Positions 1 through 6,586 of a stretch of 64,000 nucleotides of DNA are shown in pieces. The stretch lies in the NCBI GenBank assembly GCA_024641985.1, contig JAHEBZ010000002.1:186001-250000 (forward strand). The letters are read 5' to 3'. Below the pieces are notes generated by a model that saw only the letters and a list, made by a program, of their open reading frames with translations, was not told the DNA's origin and ran no database searches. The stretch comes from Rhodoluna sp. GTDB taxonomy: Bacteria > Actinomycetota > Actinomycetes > Actinomycetales > Microbacteriaceae. Made by a program: the position numbers and the translations under genes. The number at the start of each line of letters is the position of its first letter. Position 1 is the stretch's first letter.

Positions 1-1437
1 GCGCACAGCAGCAAAACCAGCTTCGCGCAAACCAAAATACAAAACCTCGGGCTCAAATCTCGATGCCAGAGTGCCATCCTCTACCTGCCTCAAGGCGAAG
101 GGTTTGAGGCGAGCATCGTTGAATATTTGAGTTAGCAAAATTGGATCTGAAGATTTCAGGTGGCTGCGTAGTTCGAGGAGGTCGATGCCCGTCGATAGCT
201 GAGAAATGGTGAGGCGGCCAAAACGAGCCACCGATTCGCGAATCAAATAATCGATTGGCTGGGGCAAAGCCTTGCCTGATAATTCCTCGAGCAAAGTGCG
301 AATTTGGCTCTCGGATAAGCCGGTTTCTAAGCCATGGCTAATGCTTAGTGTCGAAAGACGGTAAGTCGAAGCCAAGCCAATCTGCTCGGTGTCTGCAAAT
401 TTGCGAAGAGTGATCTCGACTGCAGTAGGCAGCGGACCAGGTGCGATAAGTGATAGGTCTGCCTGGCAGATTAAACGAGCTTGAGGTGTTGGCAGAAGCT
501 CGGCGACAATGTGCTTTGCAGGTTCGAACCGACCGTGCAGAATGTCGATCGACCAGGTGCTCAAAAACCCATTCGCAGTTATGCCAACTAGTTCTGCCAT
601 CTCGGCAAGTTTGAAGATGCGCGAGTTCACTGAAGCGTCAGCGAATGGGTAGGTGCTATTCAAGTGGTCAATGAGCGAGATAGTTGCACTCTTTTGGCTG
701 ATGGCAAGCAGCAGTTCGGCAGCCGACGCATCGCCCAAAATTGCTCGCCAGATTTTAGAAAGCTGCTCGTATCGTTCTTCGGGCGCCCACTCTAGCCATG
801 CATCGGCGCTTCTGCCGAGTTGCCAGCGCCCGCTGGAGAGCGTGATTAGTTCGCTCAAATTGGCCAGTTCGTAAACAAGCTTGGCATAGTCGTTCGGTTT
901 GCGAAGGTGGGTTGCCAGCCGCTTGATGTCGGGTAGGCCAATGCCCTTTTTGCCAACCTCGCGCACAAAACGTTGCTCGATATCAAAGACAAGTTCGGTT
1001 AAAGCTTGCATTGATTCGAAAATAGCCAGGCTGGCGTCTCGGTCTATATCGGCTTGTTCACCTCGGGGTTGGGCAACTTCAAGTTTTGCTTCACTACGAG
1101 TTTTGCAATTCGCGAGCGCGGCCAAAGTTGATTCGAAGGCGAAGAATTGAGTTTTGCCATCTACCAACTTTTTCTCTACCAGCATTAACTTGCTTAGCGC
1201 CAGTGCCGCCTCAGGCTGTGTTGTTTGGCCACCGGCAATCGCCTGCAGCGCAATAGCCTCCGATTTCGAAAGACCGGCTACCGTGCTGGCAATGGCGCTC
1301 GGTTTGTTAAGCGCATCGGCAAGGTCAAAAAAATCTCGCAGGGCAGCACTGGGCACCATGCGTTGAGCAATGACATCACGAAGTTCTTCGTCAGAGCTGC
1401 GCCTTAGCGCTGCGGCAACTCTCAGAATTTCGCTCAT
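1..1437 (-). CDS. Helicase-associated (XPB/Ssl2-like) protein, C-terminus missing
   Basis: An open frame of 479 codons reads from an ATG at 1437 leftwards off the edge without a stop, so the C-terminus lies outside the window. The protein starts MSEILRVAAALRRSS and is mostly helical, Leu/Ala-rich, with no Walker motifs in the visible part. The call rests on context: in Actinobacteria a helicase-associated protein of this kind (Helicase_C_3 family) lies between the cold-shock/DUF3027 genes and the XPB helicase gene, in this same orientation. It probably acts with the XPB-type DNA repair helicase expected further left. An in-frame TAG 21 bases upstream limits the start. The gene lies 18 bp behind a small membrane protein gene, so the two may be co-transcribed. 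Family assignment is by pattern and synteny, not alignment. Confidence 0.65.
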   Translation of the reverse strand, partial: MSEILRVAAALRRSSDEELRDVIAQRMVPSAALRDFFDLADALNKPSAIASTVAGLSKSEAIALQAIAGGQTTQPEAALALSKLMLVEKKLVDGKTQFFAFESTLAALANCKTRSEAKLEVAQPRGEQADIDRDASLAIFESMQALTELVFDIEQRFVREVGKKGIGLPDIKRLATHLRKPNDYAKLVYELANLSELITLSSGRWQLGRSADAWLEWAPEERYEQLSKIWRAILGDASAAELLLAISQKSATISLIDHLNSTYPFADASVNSRIFKLAEMAELVGITANGFLSTWSIDILHGRFEPAKHIVAELLPTPQARLICQADLSLIAPGPLPTAVEITLRKFADTEQIGLASTYRLSTLSISHGLETGLSESQIRTLLEELSGKALPQPIDYLIRESVARFGRLTISQLSTGIDLLELRSHLKSSDPILLTQIFNDARLKPFALRQVEDGTLASRFEPEVLYFGLREAGFAAVR

Positions 1438-1455
1438 CTTGGTGATGTTGCAGAG

Positions 1456-1749
1456 CTAGTTGGCTTTGTTTTGCTGTGCTCGTCGGCGAGCACTCACTAT
1501 GACCAAGGCGATAATGGCTGCTGCGCCCGCTGCCAACCCGAATTGAGGGTAGAACACAAGAATTGCTGGCAACTTTAATTGGCCAACCTTTGGGCTAGAG
1601 CTTGGGATGGCCGAAATTATGAAAACTGAAATCATGGCAAGCACAGATGAGCCGATGAGCCCAGCCGCCATGTAGGCGAGGATATTTTCTACGCGCTCGA
1701 TGCCGGTCTTCGGGGCCGGCTTTCCCTTTGAATTGCTTTGTTTAGCCAT
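1456..1749 (-). CDS. Small two-helix membrane protein, function unknown
   Basis: This 97-residue protein has a basic, polar N-terminus (about 1-20), two hydrophobic segments (about 28-50 and 60-85) and an Arg/Lys-rich tail (ARRRAQQNKAN), so it is probably a two-pass inner-membrane protein. I do not recognise a named family; similar small proteins are found next to the cold-shock gene in Microbacteriaceae. The ATG is preceded at exactly six bases by TATCCT (1756-1761 on the complementary strand), the spacing of a leaderless actinobacterial promoter, and there is no clear Shine-Dalgarno sequence. It is divergent from the cold-shock gene. Confidence 0.7.
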   Translation of the reverse strand: MAKQSNSKGKPAPKTGIERVENILAYMAAGLIGSSVLAMISVFIISAIPSSSPKVGQLKLPAILVFYPQFGLAAGAAAIIALVIVSARRRAQQNKAN

Positions 1750-1823
1750 CCTTCTAGGATACCGCTGTCAAAGTGTCAATCTGCCTTGTAAAATAAACGT
1801 TTGGGTTAACGAAAGAGGTTTCC

Positions 1824-2207
1824 ATGCCAACCGGCAAAGTCAAGTTCTTCGATGAAGAAAAAGGTTTTGGTTTCATTGCGTCAGACGACGGCAGTGAAGT
1901 TTTCCTGCACGTTAGTGCGCTACCTGCGGGAACCTCTTCAATCAAGCCAGGCTCACGAGTTGAGTTTGGCATTGTCGATGGCAAGCGAGGCGCTCAGGCT
2001 CTCTCGCTGCGCATTCTCGACGCGCCAGTTAGCTTAGCCAAAATGGGCCGCAAGCCAGCCGACGAAATGGCTGTGATTGCCGAAGACCTAATTCGTCTTC
2101 TAGACACTCTTGGCTCGAGCCTAAAGCGCGGCAAATACCCAGAGTCATCGCACGGCAAAAAGATTGCCACCTTGCTTCGCAAGCTTGCCGATGAACTAGA
2201 TGCCTAA
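1824..2207 (+). CDS. Cold-shock domain protein with C-terminal extension
   Basis: This is a single-stranded nucleic-acid-binding protein. The first 65 residues form a cold-shock domain with both RNA-binding motifs: RNP1 (KGFGFI, about 14-19) and RNP2 (VFLHVSAL, about 27-34). About 60 further residues form a charged, probably helical tail (GRKPADEMAVIAEDL onwards), making it 127 residues, about twice the length of a minimal CspA; such long versions are usual in Actinobacteria. A GAGG-type ribosome site lies 8 bases before the ATG. Its last 8 bases overlap the start of the DUF3027 gene, which implies translational coupling. A TAAAAT at 1789-1794 is a possible -10 element. Confidence 0.92.
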   Translation: MPTGKVKFFDEEKGFGFIASDDGSEVFLHVSALPAGTSSIKPGSRVEFGIVDGKRGAQALSLRILDAPVSLAKMGRKPADEMAVIAEDLIRLLDTLGSSLKRGKYPESSHGKKIATLLRKLADELDA

Positions 2208-2814
2208 GCAAAACGTGGCCTCTCTTCAAGAAACCGCATTCGCTGCCGCCGTTGAGGCTGCACCGCGCAACGGTGTCGGTTCGATCATCGATGCGATTGC
2301 CGAGGGTGAGGGCGTTACCACCTTTCTTTTCGAGGCAAAGCTAAAGGGTTATGTTGGGTGGCATTGGTCAATAACCGTTTTTCAGTCAGGTGATTCTGGT
2401 GCCGCTACGGTTTCTGAAGTGCTACTCATGCCTGGCCCAGATTCGCTGGTTGCACCCGATTGGGTGCCCTGGTCTGAACGCCTAGCAGACTACAAGGCTC
2501 TGCAAATTGAGCTCGAGGCTCAAGCTGCTCTAGAGGCAGCAGAGGCTGAAGATTCTGATGAAGCCGACGACGCCGACGATGTTGACAACGATGTTGAAGC
2601 CGACGACGTTGACAACGATGCTGAAGCATCGGAAGTTATCGAAGAAGACCCAGAGCAGGCGGCAGAAGAGCTAGTGCTTGCCGACCTTGAAGAAGGCGAA
2701 GATGCCGAGGGCCAGGCCAAAGAGACAGGTCGAAAGCCACCACGCTTTTTCGGCCGCCGCAAGCGAGCTGCTAAAAAAGAGGCACGCGGCAAGGGCAAGA
2801 ACCCAAAGAACTAA
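2200..2814 (+). CDS. DUF3027 family protein
   Basis: The first 100 or so residues match the actinobacterial DUF3027 family; the diagnostic stretches are GYVGWHWSITV (about 47-57) and LLMPGPDSLVAPDWVPWSERL, of which the WVPWSERL end is most typical. The function is unknown. After residue 105 the protein is very acidic and contains a nine-residue unit (DDVDNDVEA/DDVDNDAEA) encoded by a 27-bp tandem repeat at 2575-2628. It then switches to a basic tail (RKPPRFFGRRKR and further lysines). The start overlaps the cold-shock gene by 8 bases, so the two are probably made together and may share a nucleic-acid role; that is inference. The last 48 codons lie antisense to the DUF2530 gene. Confidence 0.85.
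   Translation: MPKQNVASLQETAFAAAVEAAPRNGVGSIIDAIAEGEGVTTFLFEAKLKGYVGWHWSITVFQSGDSGAATVSEVLLMPGPDSLVAPDWVPWSERLADYKALQIELEAQAALEAAEAEDSDEADDADDVDNDVEADDVDNDAEASEVIEEDPEQAAEELVLADLEEGEDAEGQAKETGRKPPRFFGRRKRAAKKEARGKGKNPKN
2575..2628 (+). repeat. 27-bp tandem repeat, two copies, in DUF3027 gene
   Basis: Two adjacent 27-bp units (2575-2601 and 2602-2628) differ at three positions and encode DDVDNDVEA and DDVDNDAEA. They expand the acidic segment in frame and are a likely site of length variation between strains. Confidence 0.85.
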
Positions 2815-2898
2815 GCCAACCGAAACGGCAAGGCGTGCATTGGTTTTAACCGGCGCGGGGTCGGGCTTACGCTCGTTTTCTTTTACGTAAAACCTCAT
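2671..2898 (-). CDS. DUF2530 family small membrane protein
   Basis: This 75-residue protein has two hydrophobic segments (about 24-48 and 54-69) and ends in a short basic tail. The second segment carries the WWLSTC...GLALGIF pattern typical of the actinobacterial DUF2530 family, whose function is unknown. It lies 9 bp behind serC on the same strand, so it is the second gene of a serC-DUF2530 operon, an arrangement I know from other Actinobacteria. Its 3' 144 bp are antisense to the end of the DUF3027 gene, so both strands code there. The family-specific WW motif lies inside the overlap, which argues that this is not a spurious frame. Confidence 0.75.
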   Translation of the reverse strand: MRFYVKENERKPDPAPVKTNARLAVSVGLVLWVLALAACLFFSSSLAAAEKAWWLSTCLFGLALGIFAFFKVGKH

Positions 2899-2907
2899 GC
2901 GATTAGC

Positions 2908-4026
2908 CTAGGCCAGCTGCCCGACTACATAGTCGATTGCGCCTGTCAGCGCTTTTACGTCGGCAAGTTCGGTAGCCGTAAATGTTGCAACGCGCAACTG
3001 GTTGCGGCCAAGCTTGCGATACGGCTCGGTGTCAACCAGCCCATTAGCGCGAAGAACCTTGGCAACGGCCGCCGCATCTACCGCGTCATCAAAGTCAATA
3101 GTCACAACAACTTGCGAGCGGTGTTCGGGGTTGGCCACAAACGGGGTCGCAAACGAAGATGCATCGGCCCAGTTGTAAAGGTGATCCGAAGCGGCCCTGG
3201 TTCGAGAATCGGCCCAAGCTAATCCGCCGTTTTCGTTCATCCAATCGATTTGTTCGGCCAAAAGGAACAGGGTCGAAATTGCCGGGGTGTTCAACGTTTG
3301 GTTCAAACGAGAGTTGTCTATGGCGGTTTTAACGCTCAAAAACTCGGGGATGTAGCGATCGGTTGCTGCGATGCGCTCGGTGCGCTCGATTGCGGCAGGA
3401 GACATGAGTGCGAACCAAAGGCCGCCATCTGATGCAAAGTTTTTTTGTGGAGCGAAGTAGTAAACATCGGTCTGAAGTGGATCAAAGTCGATGCCTCCGG
3501 CCGCAGAAGTGGCATCGGTGAAGAATAGAGCGTTTGAATCAACGCCCTGAACTCGGGTTACAGGTGTAACAACGCCGGTAGAAGTTTCGTTTTGGGCATA
3601 GGCATACGAATCGACGCCGGCTTCGGCAACAAGCTCGAGGCGTGAACCCGGAGTTCCGTTGATTACGGTTGGTTTGTCTAGCCACGGGTTTGTCAAAGCT
3701 GTTGCAAACTTTGCTCCAAACTCACCGTGAACCAAATTTTGCGCCTTCTTCTCGACCATCGAGAATGCTGCTGCATCCCAAAAGGCGGTCGAGCCACCGT
3801 TGCCCATCACAATTTCGTATCCGGCAGGGTTGTGGAACAGGTCCATCAATCCCTCTTGCACGCGCTTCACAAGATTCTTTACTGGGGCTTGGCGGTGTGA
3901 TGTTCCCATCAGTTTGGCGCCAGCCGTTGCAAAAGCACTGATCTGTGCCGGTCGAACTCGAGAAGGTCCGCATCCAAAGCGACCATCGGCAGGCAAAAAC
4001 TCTTCGGGAATGATGATTTCAGGCAT
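2908..4026 (-). CDS. serC: Phosphoserine aminotransferase
   Basis: This PLP enzyme makes phosphoserine from 3-phosphohydroxypyruvate and glutamate, the second step of serine synthesis, and also serves vitamin B6 synthesis. The 372-residue protein is of the mycobacterial-type SerC subgroup. Visible marks are the N-terminal FGCGPSRV, GTSHRQAPVK (about 41-50), the GNGGSTAFWD phosphate-site region (about 75-84), the aspartate in FFTDATSAAGG and the PLP lysine in PQKNFASDGG (Lys195). The start ATG is exactly six bases behind TAAACT (complement of 4033-4038), suggesting a leaderless mRNA. DUF2530 follows 9 bp downstream. Confidence 0.95.
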   Translation of the reverse strand: MPEIIIPEEFLPADGRFGCGPSRVRPAQISAFATAGAKLMGTSHRQAPVKNLVKRVQEGLMDLFHNPAGYEIVMGNGGSTAFWDAAAFSMVEKKAQNLVHGEFGAKFATALTNPWLDKPTVINGTPGSRLELVAEAGVDSYAYAQNETSTGVVTPVTRVQGVDSNALFFTDATSAAGGIDFDPLQTDVYYFAPQKNFASDGGLWFALMSPAAIERTERIAATDRYIPEFLSVKTAIDNSRLNQTLNTPAISTLFLLAEQIDWMNENGGLAWADSRTRAASDHLYNWADASSFATPFVANPEHRSQVVVTIDFDDAVDAAAVAKVLRANGLVDTEPYRKLGRNQLRVATFTATELADVKALTGAIDYVVGQLA

Positions 4027-4102
4027 GACTCAAGTTTAGCCAAGGCTGCCGGCCTGGTTTGCGAGTCGAGTAATCTTTTATCAGACAGCAGAGGAGGCAA
4101 CC

Positions 4103-4795
4103 GTGACCGATCTAATTGACACCACCGAAATGTATTTACGAACCATTTTGGAGCTCGAAGAAGAGGGTCAGGTTCCGATGCGAGCTCGCATAGCGGAGCG
4201 GCTCGATCAATCTGGCCCAACCGTTTCACAGACTGTGGCGCGAATGGAGCGTGATGGCCTGGTGGTGGTGACTGGCGAAAGGCACCTCGAATTGACTAAC
4301 CAAGGTCGCCACGAGGCCGTTTCGGTGATGCGAAAACACCGCTTGGCCGAGCGTTTGCTGGCCGATGTAATTGGGCTCGAGTGGGAGTTGGTTCACGAAG
4401 AGGCTTGCCGCTGGGAGCATGTAATTAGTGAACACGTGGAGAAGAAGATTCTTGAGTTGATTGACTCCCCAGATTTTTCCCCCTACGGAAACCCAATTCC
4501 TGGCTTAGATGCGCTTGGCTATAAGACCAACCCAACTTTTAAGGATGGGGTCGTGAGCATAATCGACTTGCCTAAGGCGATCGCCAATCAAAGTGAATTT
4601 ATTTTGCGCAGAATTGGTGAGCCGATGCAGCTCGACGTGGGGCTGCTTTCTCAGCTCAAACAGCTTGGCATCTTGCCTGGCGCAAAAATTACCGTCGAGT
4701 TCGAAAATTCTCAGATATTCATCACGAAGCAGGGCAGCATCGATGGCATTCGAATTGATTCAGACCTTGCCATGCATCTATTCGTTGAGGCTTAA
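4103..4795 (+). CDS. ideR: Iron-dependent DtxR/IdeR-type repressor
   Basis: This is a metal-dependent transcriptional repressor of 230 residues with an N-terminal winged helix (about 1-70), a dimerisation and metal-binding domain (about 75-140) and a C-terminal SH3-like domain (about 150-228). All primary and ancillary metal ligands of DtxR occur at the same residue numbers: Met10, Cys102, Glu105 and His106, and His79, Glu83 and His98. It is therefore expected to sense Fe2+ rather than Mn2+, since MntR-type proteins lack the cysteine. The start is GTG with a strong GAGGAGG ribosome site. It is next to an NlpC/P60 gene, as in many Microbacteriaceae. The symbol is by family analogy. Confidence 0.9.
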   Translation: MTDLIDTTEMYLRTILELEEEGQVPMRARIAERLDQSGPTVSQTVARMERDGLVVVTGERHLELTNQGRHEAVSVMRKHRLAERLLADVIGLEWELVHEEACRWEHVISEHVEKKILELIDSPDFSPYGNPIPGLDALGYKTNPTFKDGVVSIIDLPKAIANQSEFILRRIGEPMQLDVGLLSQLKQLGILPGAKITVEFENSQIFITKQGSIDGIRIDSDLAMHLFVEA

Positions 4796-4871
4796 CAGAG
4801 ACTTATCAGCAAACCGCGGGTAAACTGTAGAAGATGCAAACCACCAATCATGGCGAGCAAGAGGTTTAGTT

Positions 4872-5783
4872 TTGGCCACTAAAGGCACAGGCAGACACCG
4901 CTCTAACGTAGAGATCAATGTTCTTGATTCTTTCGAGTTGCGGTCACGACGTTCGATTCGCGAGGCTGAAAAAGCCCGCCTTTCGCGCGCTGCTCGCCGT
5001 GCCGAAAAGAAGCAGGCAAAACTGCTTCGTGAACTCGCAGCCAAGCAGCCAATCGCACCAGCCGACCCAAACAAATCAAACTTTTTGGTTCGGGCAAACC
5101 GTCGCATTCCCTTCTATGCAAAGCGCGGCTTCAGAAACCTAATAACAATGTCGGTTGCATCTGGCATGTTTGCCACTTTCGCCTTACCTGCCTACGCATA
5201 CGACCCCGACATCGCGGCAATGTCGCGTTTCACCACAACCGATGCGCAGGCCCTAGCCTCGGCTAGCGACACCCAAAACCTCACCGTTGCTGCAGTGAAC
5301 ACGGTCAAGTTTTCACGCGGCGATTACAAAAACGCCGATGCCGATGAAATTGCTCGCCAAGAAACCCTGAACCGCTATCGCACTTTCTCGGGCCCTACCG
5401 CCGAGGAATATTTGGCTAACCCGCCATATAGCAAGCTCGATGGGGCAACCATTTTGAAGGTTGCAGCTAAATATGTGGGCACCCCTTATGTGTTCGGCGG
5501 GTCTACTCCCGGTGGCTTTGATTGTTCGGGTTATGTGGCATACGTCTTTGCTCAATTTGGCATGGCCTTGCCGCACAGCGTGCATGGTCAAAACCGAATG
5601 GGAATTTTCATCAAGGCCGAAGACGCCATGCCGGGAGACCTAGTGGTGTTCGATGATTTGAGCCACGATGGAATCTATGCCGGCAACGGAAACTTTTATC
5701 ACTCGCCACGACCAGGTGACACAGTGAAGTTGGCACCAATTTTTACCAGCAACATCCACTTTGTGCGACTAAATACCAACTAG
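4872..5783 (+). CDS. NlpC/P60 family peptidoglycan hydrolase, TTG start
   Basis: This 303-residue protein is probably a secreted cell-wall peptidase. The catalytic domain is C-terminal (about 190-303): the nucleophile is Cys218 in DCSGYV, followed by His265 in SHDGIY and a further His277. An unusually long, Arg/Lys/Ala-rich cytoplasmic stretch of about 85 residues precedes a hydrophobic segment (about 88-107) ending ALPAYAYD, which looks like a signal peptide cleaved near residue 109. The start is TTG, with AAGAGG 8 bases upstream; the next in-frame ATG (Met93) falls inside the hydrophobic segment, so it would truncate the signal. An intrinsic terminator follows at 5804-5834. Confidence 0.87.
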   Translation: MATKGTGRHRSNVEINVLDSFELRSRRSIREAEKARLSRAARRAEKKQAKLLRELAAKQPIAPADPNKSNFLVRANRRIPFYAKRGFRNLITMSVASGMFATFALPAYAYDPDIAAMSRFTTTDAQALASASDTQNLTVAAVNTVKFSRGDYKNADADEIARQETLNRYRTFSGPTAEEYLANPPYSKLDGATILKVAAKYVGTPYVFGGSTPGGFDCSGYVAYVFAQFGMALPHSVHGQNRMGIFIKAEDAMPGDLVVFDDLSHDGIYAGNGNFYHSPRPGDTVKLAPIFTSNIHFVRLNTN

Positions 5784-5803
5784 TTCTTTACCAAATCTTC
5801 ATC

Positions 5804-5834
5804 AAAACACGCCCTGTCTATGCGGGGCGTTTTT
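5804..5834 (+). terminator. Intrinsic terminator after NlpC/P60 gene
   Basis: A six-base stem (ACGCCC at 5809-5814 with GGGCGT at 5825-5830) is preceded by AAAA and followed by TTTTT. Confidence 0.8.
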
Positions 5835-5914
5835 GCATTTGAGTCATAGCCTGACAACAGGCCGTACCTATGCCGAAACCCTAAAAGCCATTTGGGGTTT
5901 TGAAAGGAAGACGA

Positions 5915-6418
5915 ATGCGCACACTGGTGTTGAACGCCGGATACGAACCGCTAGCGGTGGTGTCGTTCAAACGAGCCCTCGTGCTGGTGCTAAATCAAAA
6001 AGCCACCGTGTTAGCGGGGTCGGGCGACAGGCTGATTCACGCTGCCAACCGCGACTTTGAGTTGCCTACTGTGATATTGCTAAGTCGCTATGTTCGCATT
6101 CCGGGAAGCAGATCTGTGCCGGTGTCTCGAAGGGGTGTGCTTAGGCGTGATGCACATAGATGCGCCTACTGTTCAAGCCCGGCAAACACCATCGATCACG
6201 TGCAACCAAGATCGCGGGGCGGCAAAGACACCTGGGAGAACCTGGTTGCCTGCTGTTTCAAGTGCAATAACAAAAAGGGTGACAAGACCCTCGGTGAAAT
6301 TGGCTGGGTTTTGAGGCTCAAACCAAAAATGCCAACCGGTACGGTTTGGAGTTTGAGGGGAGCAGATCGGATCGAACCTGCCTGGGACCCATTTTTGGGT
6401 ATCGCCCAAGCTGCTTAG
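5915..6418 (+). CDS. HNH endonuclease
   Basis: This 167-residue protein of the HNH nuclease superfamily has a C-terminal metal-finger core: CxxC (Cys83, Cys86), the DH pair (Asp94-His95), Asn109 and a second CxxC (Cys114, Cys117) followed by Asn119, i.e. a zinc-stabilised HNH fold. The N-terminal part (MRTLVLNAGYEPL...) is typical of the widespread chromosomal HNH proteins of Actinobacteria, whose role (repair or defence) is not established. I chose the ATG at 5915 because a GAAAGGAAG ribosome site lies just before it; a TTG 15 bases upstream would place that site inside the gene. It follows a terminator and ends 12 bp before tRNA-Arg, which is on the other strand. Confidence 0.88.
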   Translation: MRTLVLNAGYEPLAVVSFKRALVLVLNQKATVLAGSGDRLIHAANRDFELPTVILLSRYVRIPGSRSVPVSRRGVLRRDAHRCAYCSSPANTIDHVQPRSRGGKDTWENLVACCFKCNNKKGDKTLGEIGWVLRLKPKMPTGTVWSLRGADRIEPAWDPFLGIAQAA

Positions 6419-6429
6419 CAGTGGCTCGG

Positions 6430-6501
6430 TGCCCCCGAGAAGAATCGAACTTCCGCACATGGTTTAGGAAACCACTGCTCTATCCACTGAGCTACGAGGG
6501 C
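6430..6501 (-). tRNA. tRNA-Arg (anticodon CCT)
   Basis: Read on the minus strand it folds as a full cloverleaf: acceptor GCCCTCG with CGGGGGC, D-stem GCTC/GAGC, anticodon stem GTGGT/ACCAT around loop TTCCTAA, and T-arm GGAAG/CTTCT around TTCGATT. The anticodon is CCT, reading AGG. The discriminator base is A and the gene does not encode CCA. Confidence 0.95.
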
Positions 6502-6586
6502 TTGAAGGTTCAAGTTTAGCGAGCCAAAGCAAGGTTCGTGGGCGAGGCAAGCGCACTTCGAGCCAGCTAAAAGTTAGGCTCTAAAT

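Noticed and set aside
653-1407. Several short plus-strand frames in the first 1.4 kb
   Set aside because: They are shadows of the long minus-strand helicase-associated gene that is open from 1437 to the window edge.
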